Shown piece after piece: positions 54,300 to 64,000 of a DNA stretch of 64,000 nucleotides. This stretch comes from Chalara sp. BL73 (lineage: Eukaryota > Ascomycota > Leotiomycetes > Helotiales). Numbering within the stretch: the first letter of the stretch is position 1; each line of letters starts with the position of its first letter. The translations under genes and the position numbers were made by a program. The notes beneath the pieces were generated by a model. The model did no database searches and was not told the origin of the DNA. It worked only from the letters and a program-made list of their open reading frames with translations. The DNA lies in assembly GCA_918026815.1 (NCBI GenBank), contig CAKJVC010000168.1, positions 186,001 through 250,000 on the forward strand, written 5' to 3'.

Positions 54300-56521
54300 C
54301 ATTTATTTTTTAAAGTAAACTCGATTTTACATAAACGCGTTGAACTCGTGCTATTTAAAAATATACTTTTTAAATAGTTTTTTAAAATATAAAACAATTC
54401 TGTTATACGCAGTTTGTTATATAAAATCGAAAAAAACGTTGTTGTTTTTTTTTGGTTTTTTTTTCGATTTAACGTCGATTTTTTATAGTTCGGCTTTCGT
54501 AAAAATTCGTTTGCGAAATTAGTTTTGTTTAGTTTAAATTTAATTACAAAATTAAATTCGTTTAAATTTTCGGTTTATTTCGTTTAGCAGTTTATAAGTT
54601 TTTTTTGTTATGAAATATTTTAAATTGTTATAGTTAGTGCGAACTGTAACAATATTAGTATTATTTCGAGAGTATTGTTTTTATTGTTAAAAAGTATAAA
54701 TTATAGCTATTAATTTTATATTGTAATATTATATCGAAACTTAACAAAAATAAACTTTTTAAAATAAAAAACAATAAAATACTATTTAGCTTTTTTTTTT
54801 TAAACAGCTGCAAAAAAATCTCGGCTATAGCTTATTTAAAGCTATTTGTTTTTATTTTAATTTTACGTTGCAAATTAAAATATTTAAACAAAAGTGTTTT
54901 TTAGAATTTTAATTTTAAAACTTTGAAACTTGCTAGCGTTTTAAGTTTTATTTGAAAAAAAGCTATAAACTTTTTTATTTTTTTAAAAAAGTTTGTTAGT
55001 AATATACAAATACGAATATATTTTTTAATAAATCGTTTGTAAAAGTTAGTAAACTTTAAAAATACTTAAATATTTTTATAATACGTAAATATAAATTTTT
55101 TTTTACGGTTTTTACGCAAAAAAAATTATTTTTATGTTTTTAAACTTTACAATAAAGCTTAAAAACTTAATAATATTCGTATTAAAACAACACTTAAAAA
55201 AGTTTGCGTATAATTTGTATTTTTATAGTTTTTTGAAAACTTTATAAACTGTTTTTGTATAGTTTTCGATTTTTTTCGAAAAAATAAGTATATTATTAAA
55301 GTAAACTACACAAATTATATTAATAAAACCGACTAACGTTTAATTAATATAAATTTAAAACGTAGTTAAAACGTTTAAAAGTTTAAAAAAAAAAAGACTA
55401 AATACTCGAAATAACTGTATTAAATACAAAACGCTGTTTTTTATTTATTGCTTTTTTTAATACGTATTTTGTAGTAAGTATTAATAAAATTTATTTTTAT
55501 AAATTGTTTTAAGCAACAAAACTTATTTAGCGTTTTACTAATTAAAAACAATAGCGTTTTATTTTTAATTATAACTTTATTTAGTTTTCTGTAATTTACG
55601 TATAATTTAAAAAATACCGTTTTTTTAAATACAAATAAAATCGACGTTTTTGCAAAACTAGTAAATCGGCGAATTTAATTTTTTTTAATAAAAAAAATTC
55701 AAAATATTTTTTTAGTATTGTTAATTTTTTTTTAAAAAATAAATAAACAAAATTTTACAGCAATATTGTTTTCGGCTTAAAATTAATTCGGTGTTTTATT
55801 AAATAATATTTTAATAAAATACTTACAAAAACGTTGTTAAATATATTAATATAGTTTATATACTTAAAAAAAGCAATACTAAAAAAAAATTTACTCGTTG
55901 TAAAACTAAACAATAAATTATTTAATTTTTGCTAGTTTTATCAAAAATTTTAACAATAAATATTTTAATTTAAAACATTTTAAAAAAGTATTGCTAGTTT
56001 TCTGTAAAAAAAGTATAATTAAATCGATTTATTTTAGCTAAACGTACTTTAATATAAAAAAAACGTTTAATATATTAAAGTTGTACGTTACAAAATTGTA
56101 TTAATAAAATTTTATAGTATTTTTAAAATTAGTAATTACTAGTTTAGTATTGTTAATTTCGTAAATAACAACTTTTTTTTTATTGTAACTAATTAAAACT
56201 AAACGTTTTTCGATTTTTAATTATATTATATAACTAAAAACTGTTTTACGCAACTTTGTTTTATATTGCTGTCGATAAACGTTTATACTTTTTTCGTTTT
56301 TTTTTTAGCACTAAATATTTGTACTAAAATAACTTTTTTTTTTAGCGTTTTTGTTTGTTTTTTTTAACAAAAAAAATATTAAAAACGAGCTTTTTCGTTT
56401 TTTTGTTTAAATTTTAAGCAATTAGTAAAAATATAATTTTTTTTTTGTAATTGTAGTATTTTATATTAAAGTATTTAAAAAATAAATATTTTTTTTTACT
56501 ATATTAATAATATTAAATAAT
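54300..56521 (-). mobile_element. Gypsy-B4, left part (minus strand), RIP-degraded
   Basis: Reverse-complement match to Gypsy-B1/B2 pol sequence: for example 54780-54900 mirrors 30420-30560. It ends at 56521 where Gypsy-B2 is inserted and continues at 63280. The left end near 54,300 abuts truncated Copia-3; the exact joint is unclear. Confidence 0.85.
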
Positions 56522-56724
56522 TGTCAGGCGCCAGGATGTCACGTGCTAAGGGGCACTGAGAGGGGCTCGGTAAAAGCACTGAGGCTTGGCATGTATAGGC
56601 ACGTAGAGAGTCGCCAGGGGTTCGAAAGGTATAAGTAGAAAACTCGGAACGTAGTAAAAAAAGTAAAGATTAGTCTTGGTATTAATTACAGTTGACTTGT
56701 GCTACTTTACTTCAGCATTTTACA
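56522..56724 (+). repeat. Gypsy-B2 5' LTR
   Basis: 203 bp, TGTCAGGCGCCAGG to TTTTACA, normal GC and nearly unmutated. It matches the split LTR of Gypsy-B1. Confidence 0.92.
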
Positions 56725-59219
56725 TTTTAATTTCTTTTACGAAATGTAGTTCGGCACGAGTCAGAAAAGTATCGCACTTAAAACGCTATAATATCGAAAA
56801 AAAAAAAAAAAGCAACTAAATTTGCTTTTACAGTTTGTCGACTTATTACTCGGTTTTTTACAAAAAACCTAAGTTTTGACTTATTTAGTACAACTTGTGT
56901 ACGCAAAAAATTAAAAAAAAGTTAACATTCAAAAAAAATCGAAAACGAAACGCTTTAAAAAAAGTAAAAAAACAACGTTGTTATAAATACACAAAATATA
57001 TTAGTTCGTGAACTATTTATTGTAGCAAAGCTTTAAAAAAAAATACGTTAAGCGAAGCAACACAAAAAGCAAAAACTTACAAAAACAAGCAATATTGCTA
57101 AAAAACTTAAAAAAGTCAAAAAACAAAAAAAGATTTTAAAAAAGCAGTTGTGTAGTTTAAATAACTTCGAAAAAAGCTAAAAACTAGCCGAAAAAAAAAT
57201 TAAAGCGAAACGCCGCCGATATACCGGTAAAACGCTTTTAAACAAAACAAAATTTAAAAAAAAGCTTAAGCGCTAGCTATTTTTTTAACAACCGGTACTA
57301 AAACCTAAAAATCTATTTAATTTCAAAAAAAAAACTTTATTAAAAATGCAGTTTTTTGTATTAGCTGCGAAACGCTGTTTTAAAACAAACGAAAATTACT
57401 ATTTTTTTAATAATACGCAAAAAATAAACTATTGTGTTTTTACTTTCGATAAAATAACAAAACAAAAATAAAACGACTATAAATCGGAAATAAAAGTCAG
57501 CAATACTATATAAAAAAAGTTTATAGCTTTTTTTTATAACTTGTTTACAAATAAAAACAATCGAAAACTAAACGCAGTTAGTAAGTTAAAAAATGCTAAA
57601 CAGCGAAAAAACCAGTCGGTAAAAGCTTTTGTAATATACTTAAAAACGCTTAAAAAAAAGCTAAAAATTGTAAATAATACGTACTGTTAACGTACGCTAT
57701 TTAAAAAACTTAAAAATAATTTAAAAACAAATATATTGCACTATAAAAATTTTTTTAAAAGCCGAAAAACGCTAATATTTTTAGCTCGAAAAATAAAAAG
57801 CGCAAAAAAAATTATTAGTAATTTTAGTAATTTAAATAAAAAAACTACAAAAAACTTGCAAAAAAGTGCTAATGCTTTTGCGTTTACAACCGAATTAAAA
57901 ACGCCGGCTTAATGTTTTGTAATAAAAAATATTTAAAAAAATACAAAAAGCACTTTAAATAAAGCAAATTGCACTTTTATCGATACCGGTATAAAAAGTA
58001 AACGTAGTACTATTTAATACTATCGATACAATAAAAAAAGTTATTTATTTTTTAAATACTTTAATATAAAGTGCTATAATTGCAAAAAAAAAAGTTATAT
58101 TTTTACTAATTGCTTAAAACTTAAACAAAAAAACGAAAAAGTTCGTTTTTAATATTTTTTTTGCTAAAAAAAACAAACAAAAACGCAAAAAAAAAACAAA
58201 TAGTTATTTCGGTACAAATATTTAGTGCTGAAAAAAAAACAAAAAAAGTATAAACGTTTATTAACAGCAGTACAAAGCAAAACTGCGTAAAACAGTTTTT
58301 AGCTATACAATATAATTAAAAATCGAAAAACGTTCAGTTTTAATTAGTTACAATAAAATAAAAAAAAGTTGTTATTTATAAAATTAACAATATCGAGCTA
58401 GTAATTACTAATTCCGAAAATACTATAAAACTTTACCGATACAACTTTGTAATGTGCAATTTTAATATACTAACTGTTTTTTTTATATTAAAATACTTTT
58501 AACTAAAACAAATCGACTTAGTTATACGTTTTTTTACAGAAAACTAGTAATATTTTTTCGAAACGTTTTAAATTAAAGTGTTTAATATTGAAAACTTTTG
58601 TAAAGCTAGCAAAAGCTAAATAATTTATTGTTTAGTTTTACAGCGAGTAAAAAAAAGCTTAATATTGCTTTTTTTTAAACATATAAACTATACTAATATA
58701 TTTAACAACGTTTTTGCAAGCATTTTACTAAAGCATTATTCGATAAAACACCGAATTAATTTCGAGCCGAAAACAGTATTGCTGTAAAACTTTGTTTATT
58801 TGTTTTTAAAAAAAAAATTAACAATACTAAAAAAATATTTCGAATTTTTTTTATTAAAAAAATAAATTCGCCGATTTATTAGTTTTGCAAAAGCGCCGAT
58901 TTTATTTGTACTTAAAAAAAACGGTTTTTTTAAGCTATACGTAAACTACAAAAAATTAAATAAAGTTACAATTAAAAATAAAACGCTGTTGTTTTTAATC
59001 AGTAAAACGCTAAATAAGTTTCGTCGCTTAAAGCGATTTATAAAAATAAATTTTACTAATGCTTACTACAAAATACGTATTAAAAAAAGCAATAAGTAAA
59101 AAACAGCGTTTTGTATTTAATACAGCTATTTCGAGTATTTAGTTTTTTTTTTTAAACTTTCGAACGTTTTAACTATATTTTAAACTTATATTAATTAAGC
59201 GCTAGTCGGCTTTGTCGAT

Positions 59220-60060
59220 ATAATTTGTGTAGTTTATTTTAATAATATATTTATTTTTTCGAAAAAAATTAAAAACTATACAAAAGCAATTTATAAAATT
59301 TTCGAAAAACTACAAAAATACAAACTATACGCAAACTTTTTTAAATACTGTTTTAATACGAATACTATTGAGTTTTTAAACTTTATTGTAAAGCTTAAAA
59401 GTATAAAAATAAAAAATTTTCGCGTAAAAACTATAAAAAAATAGCTTGTATTTACGTGCTATAAAAATATTTAAGTATTTTTAAAGTTTACTAACTTTTA
59501 CAAACGATTTATTAAAAAATACGCTTGTATTTATATACTATTAGCAAACTTTTTTAAAAAAATAAAAAAGCTCGAAACGTTAGCGAATTTTAAAGTTTTA
59601 AAATTAAAATTTCGAAAAACATTTTTGCTTAAATATTTTAATTCGCAACGTAAAATCAAAATAAAAACAAATAGTTTTAAATAAACTATAGCCGAAATTT
59701 TTTTGCAGTTGTTCGAAAAAAAAAAAAAAACTAAATAGCACTTTATTGCTTTTTACTTAAAAAAGTTTATTTTTGTTAAGTTTCGATATAATATTTACAA
59801 TATAAAATTAATAGCTATAGTTTATGCTTTTCGACAATAAAAGCAATACTTTTAAAGTAATGTCGATATTGTTACAGTTTGTACTAACTATAACAATTTA
59901 AAGTATTTTATAACAAAAAAAAAATTTACAAACTGTTAAGCGAAATAAGCCGAAAGCTTAAACGAGTTTAATTTTGTAATTAAGTTTAAACTAAACAAAA
60001 CTAATTTCGCAAACAAACTTTTACGAAAGCCGAACTATAAAAAGTCGACGCTGAATCGAA
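59220..60060 (+). pseudogene. Gypsy-B2 reverse transcriptase and RNase H remnants
   Basis: VYFNNIFIFS-type block at about 59230-59260 (Asp pair changed to Asn), connection motif near 59470-59560, then RNase H pieces: DYAIAEIF-like start, IAFYLKKF, YNIYNIKLIAIVYAF (from YDIHDKELLAIVYAF) and VCTNYNNLKYF (from VYTDHNNLKYF). The order and spacing match gypsy RNase H. Confidence 0.82.
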
Positions 60061-60589
60061 AACGAAACAAAAAAAAAACAAAAACGTTTTTTTCGATTTT
60101 GTATAATAAACTACGTGTAGCAAAATTGTTTTATACTTTAAAAAACTATTTAAAAAGTGTATTTTTAAGTAGTATAAGTTAAGCGCGTTTGTGTAAAGTC
60201 GCGTTTACTTTAAAAAATAAGCGTTTTTAAACCGGTAAAATATTAAAGCTAAAAACAAATATAACAAAATTATAAACTAAAAAGTACTACAGTGTAATTC
60301 GAAAAGTTAAATTTAAACTTGCTGTTAATATAACTAATTGCAAACAGCGCGTACTACAAAAAGTAGCAATTATATCGTTATTAACCGAAACAATATATAG
60401 TAAAATAACAAAATCGATTTAAAACGTTTTAACAAAACTGCAAAAAACTAATTTTTTTTTAGTTCGAAAAATTACTGAAAAAACTATAAAACGAAGCCGA
60501 ACTAAAACGAAAAAACTATAAAACATAAACTACAAAAATAGCTTATTTCGTTATAAAAAAGCTGTATATGTTTTTAACGAAAAATTAAT

Positions 60590-61650
60590 ACGCGCAAAAA
60601 TAATTTACGTGCATTATAATAAAAAACTTGCTAACTATTTTAGCGTGCGTAAAACGCGCGAGTTAATAAACTGAAAGTATTATTAGCTAAATTTAAAAAA
60701 TAATATTAAAAAATATATTAAAACGTGTACAAAATACTAAAAAAACAAACTGAAAAAACACTGAACTTACAACAAGTTAGTTTCGATTTTTATTTTTTTA
60801 AAACTATAAAAAAAAATAACTATAAATTTTATTACAGATTTACTGTTTAGCAAAAAACACAATTAAATATATAATTCTATACTAGTTATAGTTAACAAAT
60901 ACACTAAACTAGTACGTTATATAGTTATACAAAAAAATATTTAAATTTATAAGTTTATAAAACTATTTATAAATTATATTTATAAAAATTTCGGATTTTT
61001 AAAAAAAATTACTATTAACAAAAAGTTTGTTTTTACAAACAAATTTTAAAAAAACTTTATATATTACTTTAAAATTCGCTGCCGATTTTTTACTGCTTTT
61101 TATTCGTAAACAAACAGCTAAACAAAACAACAAAATCAAACTTTAGAATTCTATTTAAAAACGTATTGCAATTATAAACAAAATAACTAAATTTCGAAAC
61201 TAGTTTTAGCGAAATTTATATACAACAACTTTGTTTATACAAATATCGATAGTACTTCGTTTAAACTATTTTACAGTTTCGATTTTAAGCTAAGCTTAAA
61301 CGTTAAAAACAATGTTTTTAAAAAAAAAATGCCGGCAGTTAAAAAAAGAATTAAACTTTTAGTAAAAAAACGAAAAAAACTTTTAAGTAATTTTTAAAAA
61401 ACTTACAAAAAGCACAAAAAGTACTATAACGCAAAATACAAGCCAATTCGTTTTCGCGTAAAAAAAAAAGTAATACTAATTTCGAAAAATATTCGACAAT
61501 TTAAACTTAGCTGTAAACTTGCAAACAAATATTTAAAACTATTTAAAGTTTTAAAAATTATTAAAAATTACAAACAAGCTTATAAACTAAAATTACTGCT
61601 ATTTTACAAAATTTATAATATGTTTTATATATTTTTATTAAAGTTGTAGC
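60590..61650 (+). pseudogene. Gypsy-B2 integrase remnant
   Basis: Near 60611-60680 HYNKKLANYFSVRKTRELI corresponds to the HHCC start of gypsy integrase (H..PLAGHFGVRKT). A piece like INFITDLLFSKK (from MDFITGLPPS) marks the catalytic core. Near 61430-61640 the C-terminal segment is readable as VILISKNIRQFKLSCKLA and YKLKLLLFYKIYNMFYI (from YKLxLPxxYRIHNVFHV). Confidence 0.8.
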
Positions 61651-61699
61651 ATAAACGTAAAAAAGCCGTTGAAAAACCGGCGCTGATTTTAATACAAAA

Positions 61700-61870
61700 A
61701 AAAAAAAGTACGAAATAAAAACTATTTAAGTTTACTGAACTACAAAAAAAAAAAAAAAGTATTTAGTACGCTAAAAAAAGTATTTTTTTGCGAAAAACTT
61801 ATAAAAGCCCGCAAAAAACTTTTAAAGCGCCGGCGAAGTAGTACAAAAGTATTACTAAAAAACTACGTTT
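61700..61870 (+). pseudogene. Gypsy-B2 chromodomain remnant
   Basis: Readable as YEIKTI, KKKKYLVR, KKYFFAKNL, KPAKNF and SAGEVVQKYY with stops at former Trp codons. This matches YEVEKIL...KYLVKWKGYPxxxxTWEPxxNL...VxxFH of chromodomains and makes the element a chromovirus. Confidence 0.8.
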
Positions 61871-62053
61871 AAAATAGCAAAAAAATCGAAAAAAAAAAAA
61901 CGAAAAAAAGCAAAATAGTTAATTTATACTTAAAAGCAAACAACAAAAACTTAAAAGCGAAACAATAAATGCTCGAAAACAAAGCTAAACGTTCAAAAAA
62001 CTACTCGCTGCTAAAACAACTGCTACTACTTTTTTTACAATTCCGATTTTTTC

Positions 62054-62056
<3 letters not shown>

Positions 62057-62105
<49 letters not shown>

Positions 62106-62122
62106 CTTTTTTTTTTTTTTTT
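62057..62122. repeat. Homopolymer T tract (49 T, one C, 16 T)
   Basis: A 66-bp thymine run interrupted once, at 62106. Far longer than other T-runs in the window. It lies behind the chromodomain remnant in the 3' part of Gypsy-B2. It may be a real slippage product; its length should be regarded as uncertain in any assembly. Confidence 0.9.
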
Positions 62123-62129
62123 AAAAGCA

Positions 62130-63076
62130 AACTTTTTTTTATTGTTATTTTTTTTGTTTTTTTTTTTGTTTTTGTTTTTGCTAATACCGGCTTAACTAAA
62201 TTAAATCGACTATAAGTCGAAAAAAATTCGATTACTTACTACTACTCGCTGCAATTTAACTAACTTTCGCAAAAAAAAATTAGTTTTTTTAGCTTTTGTA
62301 AAAAAAGCTAAAAAAACCGCTTTTATTTTTTTAAAGTAAACTTATTAACAAAACAAAATTATCAAACAATTTTTAATTTCCGAAAAAACTTGAACAATAA
62401 CTTTACGAAAGCGCTTTTTGCGGTCGTTAAAGCCGAAACGTTTTTAAAACAAACGCGACTAGCGTGCAAAACGACTATTACAACAACAGAAAACAGTCGG
62501 CAGTTAGCCGAAATTAAATCGAAAAAGTATCGAAACTACAAAATACTTATAAAAAAACATTTAGTTTTAAAGCTGTAACAGCGAAAGTATTTAATACTGC
62601 TTTTTTTATTAAAAAAACAACAAACTTCAAACTTAAAGTTTGCAATTTTCGCGCAACGAAAACAAACGAAAATAGCCGAAACCGAAACAAAAACAAAACG
62701 CGAAACAAATATAGTAGTAATAGTAGTAATAGTAGTAGTAATAGTGTTAGTAATAGTATTGCAAAAAAAAAAAAAAAACGCAGCTAAGCAAAAAAAAAGC
62801 GCTTATTTATAAACTGAAATTCGATTATTACTTATTTTTATTTATAACTAAAAAGCTATTGTTACTGTTATTTATTTATTTTAAAAATATTGTTAATTGT
62901 TTTTATTGTACTTAGTTTTCGCTTTTTATTGTACTTAAGTTGTTATTTGCTACAAGCTTTTTCCGGCTTACTTTCAATTGCTTTATAAACTAGTTACAAT
63001 ACTAAGCTACAATACTCGCGCTTAAAGTTTACAATACTAGTATAAACGTCGAAATAACGTTTTAAAAAAAAAGCAA
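62130..63076 (+). other. 3' noncoding part of Gypsy-B2
   Basis: Sequence between chromodomain and 3' LTR. It contains a 62-codon open stretch (62390-62578) without recognisable motif or ATG, and a TAG/TAA trinucleotide microsatellite at about 62712-62760. No gene is supported. Confidence 0.45.
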
Positions 63077-63279
63077 TGTTAAGCGCCAAGATATTACGTG
63101 CTAAAAAGCACTGAAAAAAGCTCGGTAAAAGCACTGAAACTTAGTATATATAAGCACGTAAAAAGTCGCTAGAAGTTCGGAAAGTATAAGTAAAAAATTC
63201 GGGACGTAGTAAAAAAAGTAAAAATTAGTTTTGGTATTAATTGCAGTTGACTTGTGCCACTCTACTCTAGCACTTTACA
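63077..63279 (+). repeat. Gypsy-B2 3' LTR
   Basis: 203 bp, starting TGTTAAGCGCCAAG. In contrast to the 5' LTR it carries many C-to-T and G-to-A changes in its first 130 bp. Confidence 0.9.
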
Positions 63280-64000
63280 ATAATACTACGTTTACTTTTT
63301 ATGCCGATACCGATAAAAATATAATTCGTTTTATTTAAAATGCTTTTTGTGTTTTTTTAAGTATTTTTTGCTGTAAAACATTAAGTCGATGTTTTTAATT
63401 CGACTATAAACGTAAAAGCATTAATACTTTTTCGCAAGTTTTTTGTAGCTTTTTTATTTAAGCTACTAAAATTGCTAATAATTTTTTTAGCGTTTTTTAT
63501 TTTTCGAATTAAAAATATTATCGTTTTTCGGCTTTTAAAAAGATTTTTATAGCGCAATATATTTGTTTTTAAATTATTTTTAAACTTTTCAAATAACGTA
63601 CATTAACAGTACGTATTATTTACGATTTTTAGTTTTTTTTTAAACGTTTTTAAATGTATTGCAAAAGCTTTTACCGACTAGTTTTTTCGCTGTTTAGCGT
63701 TTTTTAATTTGCTAGCTGCGTTTAGTTTTCGATTGTTTTTATTTATAAGTAAATTATAAAAAAAAACTACAAACTTTTTTTATATAGTATTACTAATTTT
63801 TATTTTCGATTTATAGCTGTTTTATTTTCGTTTTGTTATTATATCGAAAACGAAAATACAATAGTTTATTTTTTACGTATTATTAATAAAATAGTAATTT
63901 TCGTTTATTTTAAAATAGCGTTTTACAGCTAAAACAAAAAACTGTACTTTTAATAAAGTTTTTTTTTTAAAATTAAATTTTTTTATTTATTTTAGTATTA
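63280..64000 (-). mobile_element. Gypsy-B4, right part, continuing beyond the window
   Basis: It resumes exactly where 56521 stopped: 63280-63360 is the reverse complement of the Gypsy-B1 sequence around 28,780-28,860 and of Gypsy-B2 around 57,940-58,020. By position it is upstream of reverse transcriptase. The 5' LTR should lie outside the window. Confidence 0.85.

Larger units (their letters stand above)
52629..54300 (-). mobile_element. Copia-3: truncated Ty1/copia element, minus strand
   Basis: A 3' LTR (52629-53011), a polypurine tract (minus strand AAAGGGACG at the LTR junction), RNase H and reverse transcriptase fragments. The 5' half and 5' LTR are missing; the sequence passes into Gypsy-B4 around 54,240-54,300. 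The element is only lightly mutated compared with Copia-1 and Copia-2, and belongs to a different family by LTR and pol sequence. Confidence 0.85.
56522..63279 (+). mobile_element. Gypsy-B2: full-length chromovirus, plus strand, RIP-degraded, inserted in Gypsy-B4
   Basis: Two 203-bp LTRs (56522-56724 and 63077-63279) and TSD ATAAT (56517-56521 and 63280-63284); 6758 bp in total. Pol remnants stand in gypsy order: reverse transcriptase, RNase H, integrase, chromodomain. A long T-run (62057-62122) and a TAG/TAA microsatellite (about 62712-62760) lie in the 3' part. All long frames are broken. Confidence 0.92.

Noticed and set aside
62390..62578. A small basic protein in the 3' part of Gypsy-B2
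   Set aside because: It starts at TTG, has no homology that I recognise and lies in decayed element sequence.
15617..64000. A mitochondrial or plastid-like genome segment, because of the extreme AT content
   Set aside because: All recognisable protein remnants are retrotransposon pol genes with RIP-type stops, and LTRs with TSDs explain the structure. No organelle genes or tRNAs were seen.
1..64000. A telomere, rDNA or secondary-metabolite cluster
   Set aside because: There are no telomeric repeats and no rRNA-like segments. Apart from one hydrolase-like gene and one reductase gene, no tailoring or core biosynthetic genes occur.

Overview
The window looks like part of a filamentous ascomycete genome (Pezizomycotina; Leotiomycetes is only a guess). 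Evidence: short 50-160 nt spliceosomal introns, fungal protein families, and a sharp split between a gene-rich half of normal base composition (about 1-15,200) and a very AT-rich half (about 15,600-64,000). The AT-rich half is made of retrotransposons degraded mainly by C-to-T and G-to-A changes, as expected from repeat-induced point mutation (RIP).

Gene-rich part: a nine-exon minus-strand gene for a protein with two DUF3716-like cysteine modules (1209-3583); an MT-A70/METTL4-type adenine methyltransferase (4323-5438); mitochondrial ribosomal protein uL23m on the minus strand (5469-6202); a dienelactone hydrolase-like protein (6769-7859); a short-chain dehydrogenase on the minus strand (8030-9226); hamartin/TSC1 (9754-13127); and a membrane-anchored glycosyltransferase-like protein (13653-14747). 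These are unrelated housekeeping or accessory genes, not an operon or an evident biosynthetic cluster.

Transposon part: the boundaries can be read from LTR pairs of equal length and from target-site duplications (TSDs). From left to right: Gypsy-B1, whose 5' LTR is split by Gypsy-C (minus; 174-bp LTRs; TSD CACTG), which is itself split by Copia-1 (227-bp LTRs; TSD CGTTT). Next come a chromovirus remnant (Gypsy-D) whose LTR holds a solo LTR (TSD CACGA), and then a Russian-doll nest: LINE-2 is split by Copia-2 (131-bp LTRs; TSD TATGT), which is split by LINE-1 (14-bp TSD). LINE-1 and LINE-2 belong to one family (APE endonuclease, reverse transcriptase, RNase H; probably Tad-like). LINE-1 has two complete ORFs. 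To the right lie a rearranged LINE-3 fragment with an inverted 5' piece, Copia-3 with a bZIP-motif array in its LTR, and Gypsy-B4 (minus), into which Gypsy-B2 of the same family inserted (203-bp LTRs; TSD ATAAT).

The most notable points are the nested insertion chronology, a LINE copy with both ORFs intact inside a heavily mutated block, the concentration of RIP-like changes at the end of LINE-2 beside Copia-2, and possible stress-response motifs in the Copia-3 LTR. Splice sites were assigned by hand from frame, donor, acceptor and branch signals. I saw no convincing rRNA, tRNA or CRISPR feature. No database search was possible.
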